Notes under the pieces: model-generated
What the model was told of the DNA's origin: nothing
The model's database searches: none
What the model saw: only the letters and a program-made list of their open reading frames with translations
NCBI GenBank assembly: GCA_904066235.2
Contig: CAJFCV020000005.1
Location: 8,737,501-8,801,500, forward strand
Reading direction: 5' to 3'
Length of the DNA stretch: 64,000 nucleotides
DNA from: Bursaphelenchus xylophilus
Taxonomy: Eukaryota > Nematoda > Chromadorea > Rhabditida > Aphelenchoididae
Program-made: the position numbers and the translations under genes
Part shown: positions 10,001 to 21,980 of the stretch, in pieces
Layout: every line of letters begins with the position of its first letter
Position numbering within the stretch: position 1 is the stretch's first letter

Positions 10001-10606
10001 TACAGTAGGAAAAACGGAAAAATAATGATACCATCGTCATCGCAAGGGTCGAAAACTTCAGCAACCGTCAAATCATCGCCCAGTAAGGTAAGATACGACA
10101 GCTGGACGCGGTTACTTCTAAAACAGTAAATTGTAAAAAAATATACCTTCATGAAGGTTTTGGGAAAAAATATTGTTCGCTTTTGCTTAGCACCTTCCAA
10201 CAGCCATTTTAGTGCAAAAAACTCAAAATCGATTTTTTTCTATGTCCACGGCTGACGCACTGACTCAGAAATCGTCTTTTAATACATATAACTGCAAGCT
10301 GGCAGAAACAAAAATAAAAAATTTATAACTCACCCTATCATAATGTCTCCCCGGAAAAGTCATGACAAAAATAAAAGTTTTGGCGTTTGGAGGTAATGGC
10401 AGTTTCTTTGCTGCTTCTGATACAACAATCTGATCAAAGACATCTTCTAATCGTAAGACGTTCTGCGAGGGACGCCAAAAATTTCGGAGGTAGTCGAAGC
10501 GAGGTCTGACTAGAGGATAGAGAAGTAAAAGAAGTAGGAATACAAAAAATACGGCGATGGATTTGTAGCGACGATAAAATACGAAGCTTTTTTGGTTCAC
10601 TCTCAT
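7006..10606 (-). CDS. Core-1 beta-1,3-galactosyltransferase-like protein, GT31 (321 aa)
   Basis: Golgi enzyme of the C1GALT1/T-synthase type, expected to add Gal to O-linked GalNAc. Four exons: 10606-10334, 8362-8054, 8003-7876, 7261-7006, with phases consistent throughout. A type II membrane anchor lies at residues about 16-33 behind a basic tail. Catalytic features: KADDDTY with the metal-binding DDD at 161-163, PIYAG.RFK, YNSGG at 198-202, and EDV at 231-233. The C-terminal third is short and diverged from vertebrate T-synthase, so the acceptor could differ. Intron 1 (10333-8363) is occupied by palindromic element B; intron 3 contains half of a family E MITE. A six-codon upstream ORF (ATGCCACTG) overlaps the start region. 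It is convergent with Ly6-type gene 2. Confidence 0.85.
7295..7425. mobile_element. MITE family E, half copy (intron)
   Basis: TTCACTTGGAGAGGGAGGTA through TGCAAAATGGTACG to CCACTGGATCAGG matches the right half of the 18954-19193 copy. No left half is seen. It lies in intron 3 of the GT31 gene. Confidence 0.65.
8889..8960 (+). other. tRNA-like segment, left arm of element B
   Basis: A box TGGTATAGTGG, then GGTCGGGACTACCAATCC, then a perfect B box GGTTCGAGTCC. This is the best-preserved tRNA-like segment of the window, and it is inward-facing. Stem pairing is incomplete (T stem has mismatches), so a functional tRNA is doubtful. Confidence 0.6.
9781..9852 (-). other. tRNA-like segment, right arm of element B
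   Basis: Mirror copy of 8889-8960 on the minus strand (GGACTCGAACC then CCACTATACCA on the plus strand), again facing the centre of the palindrome. Confidence 0.6.
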
Positions 10607-11064
10607 CGTCCAAGCAGTGGCATTATGCTTATGAATTCTGGAAAAAATGATTGGCGCTAAATGCAATTTTAGGAGTAAAAAATGAATTCGAATTATAAGA
10701 GGTTGGTTCGATTTCGGGGCCGCGCGAAGGACCGTGATAAGGCTTTGATGAGCAAGATGAAACTCTTAATAACCCAAAAAATATTTTGCCATTTTTATAC
10801 GCATTACATCAAAAAAAAAAATCGTCAAAAAAAGAATTGTAAGCCTTGTAAGCCGTAAACTCCATTCTCTTATTCACCGTTAAAGTAACGCCTGCAGCGC
10901 AAACCCAAGCTCATTTAAAATGCGAAACCTCAACGAGCTCCTGTCATTCTTCCCGGTAGAAATACAAAAAACTGCAAAATGAGTTCCGCTAACAAACATC
11001 AACAATAAATCCGCGGCGTTTTCGAAACACGTATTCAGAATGGAAATCCCGTTTCCGAATCTCT

Positions 11065-11346
11065 ATGCCCTCCCTCAACCGGGCCATCCCGGAGAGCCTA
11101 GCAACAATTTATTTAATTTTCAACACAAAAAACAAAGAGAAAATTGAGGCTCAAGGTACACACGAATTAGTGGGTTCAATTGTGGGAAATTATTTAATTT
11201 CGCATGAAAAAAGATTGATGTTTGAAGCCGGCATTCCAAATACAATGAAGGGACCAAAAAATTTTCATCAAGAAGAATTTGTTGCAAGAGAATTTGATGA
11301 TTTTGATGAAACTTTAAAAGTTTTGAAGCATCCAAAAAAACTGTGA
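11065..11346 (+). CDS. Unrecognised ORF, doubtful (93 codons)
   Basis: An open frame from ATG 11065 to TGA 11346 with acidic and basic residues evenly mixed (for example EEFVAREFDDFDE near the C-terminus). A good acceptor (TTCAG) lies just before an ATG at 11040 in another frame, which stops after 35 codons. There is no signal peptide or known motif. It could be a decayed exon or a chance ORF. Confidence 0.2.
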   Translation: MPSLNRAIPESLATIYLIFNTKNKEKIEAQGTHELVGSIVGNYLISHEKRLMFEAGIPNTMKGPKNFHQEEFVAREFDDFDETLKVLKHPKKL

Positions 11347-12028
11347 ATCACTGGCATGTTTCACAAGCAACATAGATTTTCTTTAGGCTTTGGATACACG
11401 TCGAAAAAATTTCAAAAAGATTTAAAAATACGGCCAAGAAATACAAAGTAACATAAATTTCGTGGTTATATCTCATTCCGGGCCGTTTCCTGTGTCCAAA
11501 AATGCGGCCAAAGAAGTGAGATAAATCTGGAGCCGATTCCAAATCCATTTTTACAACATTCAACAATTAAAAGGTCACAAATAGAGACCTTTTTTACCGG
11601 TATTTTCGCCAAGAAATAAAAATTTTTGTTCATTTTATCTTTTTCTAGCCTACATTATATTCAAAAAATCCTAAAATGCCCGACTACCCCCAAAATTCCG
11701 AAATTTTTTACAATTTTACTTTTATTTTTCAATTTTTTTTACAAGTACAATCACATTTTAGGTATAAAAATTAACCGAAAGTACTATTCAGACAGACAAA
11801 ACAATTCAATTCGAAAAATTACACGTTTTTCCAGTTTTTTGGATATTTCAGCTCAAAAAAATTATGGTAACAAAAAGTTACCGTAATCCTCGATGAGAAC
11901 TATTTACAATTAAAAATTATGGACATTATTCTACAGAGGGGATAAAAGTCAAATCGAAACTCAAAAAGGATAATTGGAATTGGCTTAAATTACTAGCACT
12001 ATCAATAATTACATTGTCATAGTACTAC

Positions 12029-13845
12029 TTATTTACTTTTCTCCGCCTCCCATTTCTCCCACTCCGAGTCTGGGGTGGATTCCTCTTCGTCGGTGGCTTT
12101 GGGTGTCAACGGGCCCGTCACGGCGTCGCTAAAGACGGTTGAGGAGGTTGTTACAGTAGCCTGTTCATCGGAAGGTTCGTCTGGGAACTCGGCCAGGTCG
12201 TCAGCACCGGATGAGCAGACGCTCCAGGATTCATTTTCAGTCACAGAGGGGCTCACATCTGGAAAATTAAAGTCAAAATTTAAAAAATTGACCTCTATTT
12301 TTCAATATTATTTTAAGCAAACTTGTCCTTCACCTCGCCATTAGCCTTCAATCAAAATTTTATCAAAAATACCCACTATTTCTATATTACTTTAGGTAAG
12401 TCCAATAAAACACCCCTTCTTACCCTTCTTTTCTCCACTCGACTTCAAATCTTTCAACCCAGATGACTCAGCACTCGTATCCACTTGCAATTCTTCAAAG
12501 ATTTTCCCCTTATTCTGCCGCAATTCCTGCTCCATTTCGGCGATGTAAACCTTGAAGAAGTATCGATTCCAGAAAGTGTGGTTGTCCACTCGGCTTGGGA
12601 CGAATTTGGCATAAATTTCACGTAATTTGGGGTTATTTCCGAGCAGCACATTGATCTCCCCATTGTATTCGGAGAGCTTGAATTCTTTCAGCCAATCCTT
12701 ATACACTTCAATATTTTGAGTCGGGGGTTTCAGAAAAGTAGCCTCGGAATTTTGGAGCTCCAAGAGTTTGATCTGAAACTATCCGATTTTCAGTCTTCAT
12801 CTCTTATCCTGCCTAAAATTTGAAAGACAAAAAATAAATTAATCAACTCACATGTTCTAGAACTGAATTTCGAACGTTAGTTGGGACAGTATCGGTAAAA
12901 TCGTATTCATCCTTGGCAGTGTCCTCGATGGCCATATTCTTGACCGTATCTACGACTGATTTCATCCATCCGAATCCAAATCCCTAAAGTTTATATTATT
13001 TTAGGCACTAAATTGGTTGACTCTTAAAAAAATTCGAAAAATATATCCAGGTTTTTCCTAAACAACAAGAAAACATATTCGAATTTCCTTACAGACTCCT
13101 TCTTTTCCAATTTCGGCTCTTCTTTTGGCTCGACCGGGGCTGGTTCCTCCTCCGGATTCTCAGGAGTATCGGCATCGGGAGTAGTGACAAATTCTTGGAA
13201 GAGTTCCGCTTGTTTCTTTACACTCTCTTTAATAATGGCAGCTTCGGTGTTCACGGTGTCGGAGAACTCGTTCAAGTCCTTTTTCACGGCATCCAAAGTC
13301 TTCTCGACCTAAAATTTGGACATTATACTTGATTTTGGTAACAAGAAGAAAAAGTCGACGTCAAAGTGTACATCTGGACGGAACATGGCACGAGTACATG
13401 CTAAAGCGAGCCACTGTCATGAAGAAGAAATATCAACGAAAAGTAATTTATAGATTTACAGTTTTTGCGGATAACAGCACAAACTAATTCACTCTCAAAT
13501 TAAAGAATTTTTTTGGTAAACGGTGTCCCAAAATCAATTTTGCAGCAGGTACATTATAAAAAAGACAGAACACACTTTGATCTTGTAAATTACATCAACT
13601 TCAAGACCTAAAATCAAAGAAAAAAATTAAATTCTAACCTGCTCCTTGGCCTTCCCAACCCAATCAGCGCCAACCGTGCCCAGATAAGACGAATATGAGG
13701 AGAACCATTGAGTGGGACTAGTCAAATCCTCCTTCTTCTCTTCTTGAGCGGCTTCTTCAACTGGTTCCTGAGGGGTTTCCTCCGGAACCGGAGTTTTCTC
13801 TTGAATTCCTTCGGCTTCCGGGGACTTCTGCTCTTTCTCCGCCAT
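12029..13845 (-). CDS. BSD domain-containing protein, BSDC1-type (377 aa)
   Basis: Five exons: 13845-13639, 13308-13093, 12983-12852, 12772-12424, 12258-12029. All junctions are in phase. The N-terminus is acidic (Glu/Pro rich), then a segment around W-F-S-S-Y and a helical stretch VEKTLDAVKKDLNEF, as in BSDC1/SYAP1-type proteins. The BSD domain is at about residues 206-261: YKDWLKEF, GEINVLLGNNPKLR, KFVP, and the signature FWNRYFFKV. The tail is Ser/Glu rich and ends in EWEKWEAEKSK, similar to the acidic W-containing end of BSDC1. The molecular role is poorly known; family members are cytoplasmic and linked to membrane trafficking and signalling. No neighbouring gene within 3 kb upstream suggests a joint function. 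Confidence 0.85.
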
Positions 13846-14106
13846 GGATCTGAAAAAACTCGAGGAATAATTCTTTTTCCTGAAAGAATGAAGAGTACAA
13901 AGTGTTCGGAGCGCGTTCTTCTCGAATGCATGGCGGCGGAAACACGTGAAAAAATCGATTAGAGCGGCCTCTTCATGCATAATATAAAAAAGGCAGCAAA
14001 TTCGAAAAATGCAACCAAAACGCAAACAGGACCCGAGGTTATTCCAATTAAAAAGATGGAGGGTTATGGAAAAACAATCCTTTGGATTTCAAATTGCTGT
14101 TTTTGG

Positions 14107-17100
14107 ATATTATACTAGGCAAAAATTTTAATTTTTTGAGCAAACTGCGCCCAGAGACATTCGTAAATTGTGAAAAATCATGATAACACTAATCTGTAAA
14201 TCCAATAGAAGCTAAAGAAGACAGTATCACAAAACGCCCTGATAAGTGTGCATCACGTGAGGAATACATTAAAAATCTAATATATTCGTCGGTTTCAAAC
14301 GACACTCCGTTGAAAAGCCGTTGGAAGTGAAGAAAGAACGACTCAATTAGCCCTTTAAAAAGTTTTGGGTATAAAATTCAATTTGAAGGGCGAAGTGAGA
14401 CGGGTAGATTCTGGAGATAAGACCGGCGAACTGATTTGGTCTCGGTTCCACATTGTTCTAGGACTTTCGCAGACGCATATGGCCTTCAAATCGTCACAGA
14501 CAAGTTCTCCGTCAAATAGACTACCTTAATTTGCCGTAAAATAGATTAAAAAAGGCAAAAACTATATTACACTAGGGAAAACTCGCATATTTATAATTTA
14601 AATCCTAATAAGAAGGCAAAGAGAAGACTTTGGCCATCCAAAAGCTCGCGTATAGCTTGGAATATAATTGCGGAAGCACCCCGAGACCATAAACACGTTT
14701 TTGGTCGAAAATCCTCGGTTCTTTTCGAAAAACAAATTCCTGGCCGCTAATTCTGCCCTTAGGAATGTTTACATTCGAAGACCAACGCGGAAATCTCCTT
14801 TCAGAGGATCAAAACATGCCATATGTTCTAAAATGCAAAGGATTTTCCAATCCCAGAGTATCAAATTGACAAAAAAATCATTTCACAATCTTCTCCATGA
14901 GGAATCAGAAAGAGAAAATGCAAAAAATTAGACTCGACCACCACCCTGAGGGCGTTTGTTTTGAAGAAACATGAATAAAAACCGACTCGTCCCCGCTTTT
15001 GCTCACATGATCCCAGAAATGAGCTGCGTTTCGGGGGAGAAAACATTCAATTTCGCCTCTCCCGTATATCATTTTAGGGGGCCTCGAGGGGAAAAAATAT
15101 GGTCTGAAAATGGCGTCTTCTCTGGCTATTTTGGAATAACTGCACCCTCACGCATCTATTAGACGAAAAAGATGAATTTTAGCTGGAAATTTTGGATATT
15201 CACAGAGACTTCTTTTGAAGGTATCTAAAGCTATCTAAACCAATACAAAACCGTCAAAACCTGGTTTCCCACTAGTAAAATAAAAGTAGGAGATAGCTGA
15301 GGTCCCGTATTTTACCTAAAACCCCCCAAATTCCTATTATCATTTTCACAAAGTGTCTGGACATGTTTTCCCTGTCGCACAGTGCATCTTGAACTTTTGT
15401 CGCCAACGCACTGTGAATTTTTGCCTTTGCGCACCGTGCAAACCTCAAAAATGCCGATTGCACAGTGCACATTTTTGAGCAAAGTCGCAGCGGCGCAGTT
15501 GAGAAAAGCTTACGTCGCGTCGCAGCGATATTTCAAATGCACAGTGCAAAACCAAAAAAAGGTGAGTGCACGGTGCATAACTCACAAAATTTTTGTGCAC
15601 GGTGCGGATGACGGGCCTTGGACCCACGACGTCCAAGGCCCAAAAACTTTGAAAAAAGAAAAAAATTTCCCATGAGTTCGCGCTCACTCGGCCGTCATAA
15701 TGCGACAGCAAGATCCATAGAACATAAACATCTCCAATTTTATGTGTTTTTGCAATAAAAGACGGTCTTTCTGGCCTTTTACTTTATTTATGAGATTATA
15801 ATGGTAGAAAAATACGGCATAAAAACAGAACAAGGCAGAATAAGGAGAATGTCTAACAATAACGTCCTTTACTTGACAAAAGTCCAAGTTTTTTAGTTCA
15901 TTAGACAAATTTGTTTGGGGGTCTTGGCCGATATTATCCATGATAAAAAATTTAATTTTTTTAAAGGAAAATTATTTCAGGAGGTCTGATCACCTCCGTG
16001 AGATACTATATGACCCCCGTACAAGCCAAAACAACACATATTTCACCCATTCTCACCATAAAATGCATGTACATTATAATTGAAATTTTTTTCTTCAACA
16101 TGAATAAAACCCCCTTTCCCCGAGACCAGAAAACACCAGAAAAGACAAAGTAAATACTGGTTATTACGTGAATTCCCCATTCAGGTAAACAAACGCCTCT
16201 AGGGCCGAGCATTTCCACCTAAAATATTGTTTTACCCGACTTGAAAGCCAAATAAACGTCGGAAGATTAAACTCGAACCGGTTTGGCCCTGTTGGGCAGG
16301 TATAACATACGTGTGACAGGAAAGGAACCGATATCTTGTTCAACATCGACGAGAAATCGCAAAGAAGAAAAATTCGAGAAAAATGTTGGGCGCAGCTCGC
16401 GGATATGGAACTGCAGGCTGCGAAGAGGTGATAAATGATAATAAGGTCGATTTGCAAATTTACAAACTCCAAGGGCGACAAAGAACGACAGAGATCATAT
16501 TGAACGTAATTCTGACAGATTTAGATTCTAGGACAAGAATAACCCACGTATTTGTGATATCAAATATTAGAAAGGTCATAAAAGGTTACTGTAATATAAT
16601 AGTTTAGTAATCTTTGAAGACCTTGTGTTTATTGGTCCACATAAGCCAGTATTGCTCCGAAAACAAGATTTATGTCTTTTATTTGATGATAATTTGGTAA
16701 TTTCTAGAAAAATAAGGCAGTTGACATTGAGTATCTGGAGTAATATATCTCAGGGATACGATGACTTATTCCTTTGTCGATTTCATTATTTACAGTGCAG
16801 ATAGTCAAAACTTACTTCCAAAAATTTCAGACTTTCAGCTCTTTTTTGCTTTGAGATATTGTCAATTAAAGATTTCATTACTTCATCTACTAGGTATAAT
16901 ATAACTTTTCACAGCAATGTTAATCTTTGGTTTAGCCAAAACTTTTTTTCCCAGAGCCTTGATTTTTCCTTCAACTACGAATATTTGTTTTCCATGTCCC
17001 TCGCAATCGATGTAAAATACACGCAATCGGGATTACAGTAATCCCCTTCATGTACGTGTTGAGATGCTTTTAAAGTTTAGCCTGCCCAAAAAGTGGTCAT

Positions 17101-17249
17101 CGAATATGTAGCCCTTGGAATATTTAGGCTGGTAGCCATCGGAAGAGGGGTCTAATTGACGTAAAAGATATAAAACTTGGTATTAAATTGGGATTAAGGA
17201 TGTGGAAACAATTGAAGGTCTTGAATGAGAGCGTAAACAGGATGAGTTG
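14107..17249. other. Non-coding stretch between BSDC1-like gene and guanylate cyclase
   Basis: No convincing exon. It contains the short motif ATATTAYACTAGG at 14107-14120 and 14564-14577 and a reverse-oriented variant at about 16890-16905. A cluster of seven GCACAGTGCA-like palindromes lies at 15376-15605, and a GGGCGCAGCTCGCG word at 16388. Confidence 0.5.
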
Positions 17250-17257
17250 TATATAAA
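17250..17257 (+). promoter_or_regulatory. TATA-like box of the guanylate cyclase gene
   Basis: TATATAAA 86 bp before the ATG. TTATATTTCAG ending about 17313 could be the spliced-leader or 5'-UTR intron acceptor. Confidence 0.35.
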
Positions 17258-17335
17258 GCGAGGGGCAATAGATTCTATAAGGTATAAAAATACGGACAAA
17301 ATTTATATTTCAGATAATATTGGACGGCTGGAATC

Positions 17336-20300
17336 ATGGTGAGTATCAGTTGCTTTGTTTAATATAATACAAAAAAGTATGATTTATTCAATTTTGGCGT
17401 CTTCTAAAACGAAAAACATTGATTGTAGATAGATATCATTCTAATGAAAATTTTCTAGTACGGCTACATTCACGATGTGATGAAGTCCATGATCCTCGAA
17501 TCCCACGGAGAAGAATTCTGGATTTCCGTTTTGTAAGCTAACAGACTAGGAATTGCTTACATGATTTTTATTTTTAGAGAGGATTCCACCAAAGATCCCA
17601 ACACTGAATACTCATCCAATAAGCATTATGATGACATGGATACGTTCTCGTTGTTTGCCAGTATCAGCAAGTTGACCCGTAAGTTTAAAAAATTTTTTCC
17701 GGCTTTTTCATCACTATGTAAGCCTTTTTTATTAAACGTTTCTAAACTGTCTAACAATAAGTGACTTCAAATTTTCAGGGATTCCAAAAGAAGAAGTGTT
17801 GGAAAACTTTGGCCGTCACTTTTGCCAGTATGTGATAGAGAATGGATACGATGAATTGCTCAGAAGTTTGAGCCCTGATCTGAGGGTAAATAAAATTTTT
17901 TTTGTGGCCGTTTGTAAAAAAAATTAACGCTCGCTTTCCAAGAGCAGTCGAAATATTTGACAGTCTTTTTCGACGAGAGACAGGGAGGAATGCGGAGAGC
18001 GGTTGGAAAAAAACAACTTTTCCGGCCCGCCATTTTCAGAAACACACCTATTATTTTTTTACATGGCCTCACAATTTGATAAGTGTCAAATTTACCGCAA
18101 TTTTGGACTAAAAATCTCGGTTGTTTCTGCAAAGCGCGTTTTGAAGGCTTCTAATTAGTCTTGGAAGAAATTGGCCTAATTTTGTAACAATTTGCACTGT
18201 AATGACTTTAAAAACCTGATCATCTCTTTGCAGGGTTTTCTCAACAACATGGACTCCCTCCATTACTTCATCGATCACGTCGTCTACAAAGCCAACATGA
18301 AAGGTCCCTCGTTTCGTTGCGAACCCGGCGATGGCAGTCATATCACGTTGCATTACTTGTCCAGTCGAAATGGGCTTTATCCCATCGTCAAAGGGCTCCT
18401 TCGTGAGTTGGCGAAGAGGATTTTCGATATGGAAATTGACATCAACATAGCCGGAAGAACCCAAAAAGTGGTCCAGTATTCCAGTGGAGAGCGCACTGAA
18501 GAGCATGTGATCTTCAATATAGTGGTAAGGAGTATCAAAAAAGATGTGAGCAGCATGCGTGCTTACCATGGTTTTAGACGAAACAAGAGAGTGAAAAGAC
18601 GAGAAGTGCCACAGCATCGCCTGCCATCCAACTTGACAACACTGTAGATTGGCAGCTGATGGTCAGTCCCGACGATTTTGTGGACATGATGCCGTATCAC
18701 TTCGTGGTCGACAGAGATTGCAAATTGGTTCAAGTTGGGAGTAGATTATGGTGAGAAAAGGTTTTTGAGATTATGTTCAGCCCATGATATAATATACTTG
18801 GTTGTTTCTGCAATATTGATCTTGCTGTTATGTAGAAAAATTTAATCGCAATTTTTTTGTTTTCAGTGAGCACATTTCTGAGGATCTTCTTGTGGTGAGT
18901 TTTTAAAATATAAATCATTTTCTTGGCCGTTTGTTTATTGCAATAATTAAGTACAGTAGGGGACCTGATCCATTGGCAAAGACGGTACTATTTTGCATCC
19001 AGGAAGTATCAGAAAATGTAGCAAAATACCTCCCTCTCCAAGTGAAAAAAAATCCGATTCAAAAACGCACCCGCTCTTTGGCCCTTCAAAACGAAGTTTT
19101 TTCACTTGAAGAGGGAGGCGTTTTGCAACATTTTTTGATACTTCCCCGATGCAAAATGGTACGTTTTTTGCCACTGGATCAGGTCCGTTACTGTACGTCC
19201 AATAGTGACGATAACTTTAAGGTGGGAACCCCGATTTCTCGGATATTCGAAATCCATCGCCCACAAATCACCTTGGAATATGAAAATATATGCAATTTCA
19301 TCAACGGCGTCTTCATTTTGCAATCCAGATCCATTCCACTGATGGTTCAAAAACAACAAAACCCCGCGCCCGGCTCGCTCCCAAACTCTAGGGCTTCCGG
19401 ACATTCGTAAGAAAATGGGAAAAGCTTTCAAAAAATTTAATTTTCTCGATTATAGAAACACAGGAGCAGCTGAGGAAGGTGGTGTGATAAATGCGCAGCA
19501 TTTGAAGCTGAAGGGGCAAATGATGCTGATTGATAACGACAATATCATCTACCTTTGTTCGCCATATGTGAGAACGTTGAACGAACTGGATAACTTTGGC
19601 CTCAAACTGTCATCATTTTCCGTTCATGATTCTACGAGGGATTTGATTCTGCTGAATCAGCAAAGAACCAGCGATGTGGAGGGATTGTAGGTTTTAGAAG
19701 ATATATACTATCTACAGTAATTCAGTGGCAAAAAACGTATCATTTTGCATGCTGGAGGCATCAAAAATGCGGCAAAATGCCTCCCTCTCCAAGTAAAAAA
19801 AACTTTATTTTGAAGCGAAATGAAGTTTCCCTCACAAAAAAGCGGGCGCGCTTTTGAAATCGGAGTTTTTTTTACTTGGAGAGAGAGGTATTTTGCCACA
19901 TTTTACTGTAAGACTGGGCTTGAAATTATCTGAAATTGAATAAAGGTCGATCCAGATTCTCTATGGAAACTTTGAAAAAAGTTGGGTATACTTGTTTCTT
20001 CTTCCGCAAAACAAATTTTCAGAGCAAAACTCGAGCGTCTCAACCAAGAAATCGAAGAAGTGGAGGCAGAATTGGGAGAAAAGGAAGAGTTCCTGGACGC
20101 TCTTCGTCATGAAACTTTCCCTGGAAAAATCGCTCAGCAAATGTCTCAAGGCAACGAAATAACCACGCGTAAGATACCTTGGTCATTCAAGTTATTAATT
20201 TGACAAAAAAAAACTACTTTTAATTTCAGAAGTGTTCGACCTGGTTACTGTAATGTATGTTGATGTTCCCACTTTCCAACTTCTCCTTCGTCAATACAGT

Positions 20301-21442
20301 GCGGCCGAAGTAGTGGGGATGATTGAAGAGCTGTTTGACCGATTTGACCGCTTGGTTCATATGAACGACGTCTATAAGATTAGCGGGGTAAATTTTTAAA
20401 ATCTGTCATCTTTCGCCTGGTACAACATAATTTTTGCCCATAATCGCCAAGAAATTAACCTGAATCGCTCTCCATACTATCCATAAATCCCATTATAGAT
20501 CGGAGAGACCTATGTATGTGTTGCGGGGGTCCCAGAACCAACCATCGACCATGCCGAGACCATGATTCATATTGCACTTGGTATGGAATGGAAGGCTCGG
20601 ATGGTGGTGGACCCCAAGAAGAAGGAGAGCATGCTGGTCAGATGTGGAATCCACACGGGCTCGGTGATTGCTGGAGTGGTCGGAGAGAAAACTATGAGGT
20701 ATGTATATAAGTTTTTCATTTTTAAATTTCAAATTTCCCGCCAAAACTAAAAATTTTTTGGCATTCTGTATATTTATTAATTACAAACTCTGGACGTATT
20801 CTACAACTCTGTACAACATTCTAGAAACGTGTCAGCGATTTTATTTTGTAGAATTTAAATTTCCCGCCAATTTTTTAAATCCTTGGCATTCTGTTTCAAC
20901 CTGGATTATTAACCAACCCATTAGATCACCGTATTTTAAAATCCGCCGTTTCCTTTCAGATACGCCGTTTACGGCGAATGCATGAACGTTGCAATGAAAA
21001 TTCCCCAAGACTCGGCGCCCGGACGAATTGTAATCACCGAAACGACCCGACAATCAGCCCAAACCACCGGAAGATTTGATTTCGAGCCCCGAGGAATGAC
21101 CGCGATTCCTGATCATGACAATATGGAGACATTCTATGTGAAGAAATCGTACAAGAAATCCGTTTTTGAAATCATCAACAGAGCTAGAGGTGAGCCGAAA
21201 AGAGGGCGTATTTTACTACTGTAGCGGGCACTTCAAGGCCTAAAATTGGTTTTATTAGAAAGTATCTGACTAGGTCTTTCTTTCTATACCACATTTCGCG
21301 CAATGCCACTTTCTTATCAAAGCGTATTTTAGACGAGAACATTGACAGTATCGATGGCTATGCCGAATTGGAGAAGATCTTACAGGGCGTAGGAGACAAG
21401 GTGATTCTAAAACAACAGAGTTCTGCTTGCCGCATCCTTTAA
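17336..21442 (+). CDS. Soluble guanylate cyclase, haem-binding beta-type with altered catalytic centre (678 aa)
   Basis: Gas-sensing cyclase that would make cGMP. Fourteen exons: 17336-17338 (ATG only), 17459-17532, 17578-17678, 17779-17885, 18234-18524, 18578-18750, 18867-18894, 19222-19406, 19456-19686, 20023-20168, 20230-20387, 20499-20698, 20960-21189, 21333-21442; all phases fit. Domains: HNOB (about 1-190) with haem-ligand His105 in SLHYF and the YxSxR motif at 136-140; HNOBA (about 230-395) with YHFVVDRD and KLKGQM; coiled coil (about 400-430); cyclase domain (about 447-640). Catalytic centre: first metal Asp is kept (D458), but K-I-S-G-I-G-E replaces the usual K-V-E-T-x-G-D, and A568, N575, K579 stand where Cys, Asn, Arg are usual. 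Nematodes have several atypical soluble cyclases used in O2/CO2-sensing neurons. The introns hold two family E MITEs. Confidence 0.92.
18954..19193. mobile_element. MITE family E, complete copy (cyclase intron 7)
   Basis: TA-flanked (18952-18953, 19194-19195), ends CAGT..ACTG, inverted repeats GGACCTGATCCA/TGGATCAGGTCC and TTTTGCATCC. It is the best-preserved copy. Confidence 0.85.
19715..19908. mobile_element. MITE family E, copy in cyclase intron 9
   Basis: TA-flanked (19713-19714, 19909-19910), CAGT..ACTG ends, internal inverted repeat around CCTCCCTCTCCAAGT / ACTTGGAGAGAGAGG. The right end is shortened compared with 18954-19193. Confidence 0.8.
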
Positions 21443-21980
21443 TCTATCTAATAATATAATTTATCACAAAAAATATTAATATCGTCTTCCCTTGCCAGCG
21501 TATCTTATACTATACCCCATGTTTAATATAAATTCCAATTTTGATACCAAAATCAACATAAACAATCCCCAAGAAAATATTTATAGTGTTTATAATCCAT
21601 AATCTTCAGAATGACTACATTTCAACCATCGGTATGTTCATTAGACACAGGACATAAGGAAGTTTTTCCTCGATGCATGATAATATAAATTACAAAATAA
21701 CTCACGGAATGGTTGTAAATAGCACTTCACAACAGCTTAGCAAAAACTAGACACCAAATAAATCATAATCATATCAAAGACATTCCGCTGAAAGGCGAAA
21801 ATCTGACATAAAAATTAGTTACAAAAGATAGATGTCTAATACCTACTACAATATCAAAAAAATCAACTTCTAGATGGATCTAATGAAAAGGAATCAATAT
21901 AAAATAAGTTATGATTAGATTGCAGCCCCAGTGATATAATATTGAATCTACTTTATAATATAATCTACGGAATAAATTAA

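Larger units (their letters stand above)
8447..10282. mobile_element. Large TTAA-flanked palindromic element B with tRNA-like segments in both arms
   Basis: The left arm is about 8447-9192, the right arm about 9546-10282, with a spacer of roughly 350 bp. TTAA sits at both ends (8447-8450, 10279-10282), followed by AAGACGATTTCTGAGTCA. An 81-codon block at 8610-8855 is repeated in reverse at 9884-10129 with one amino-acid difference. It is the same family as element A (shared ends and shared block before the tRNA-like segment), but the two elements differ far more from each other than the arms within each do. It lies in intron 1 of the GT31 gene. Confidence 0.8.

Noticed and set aside
8539..10200. 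66-81-aa ORFs in both arms of palindrome B
   Set aside because: Mirror images within a non-coding element.
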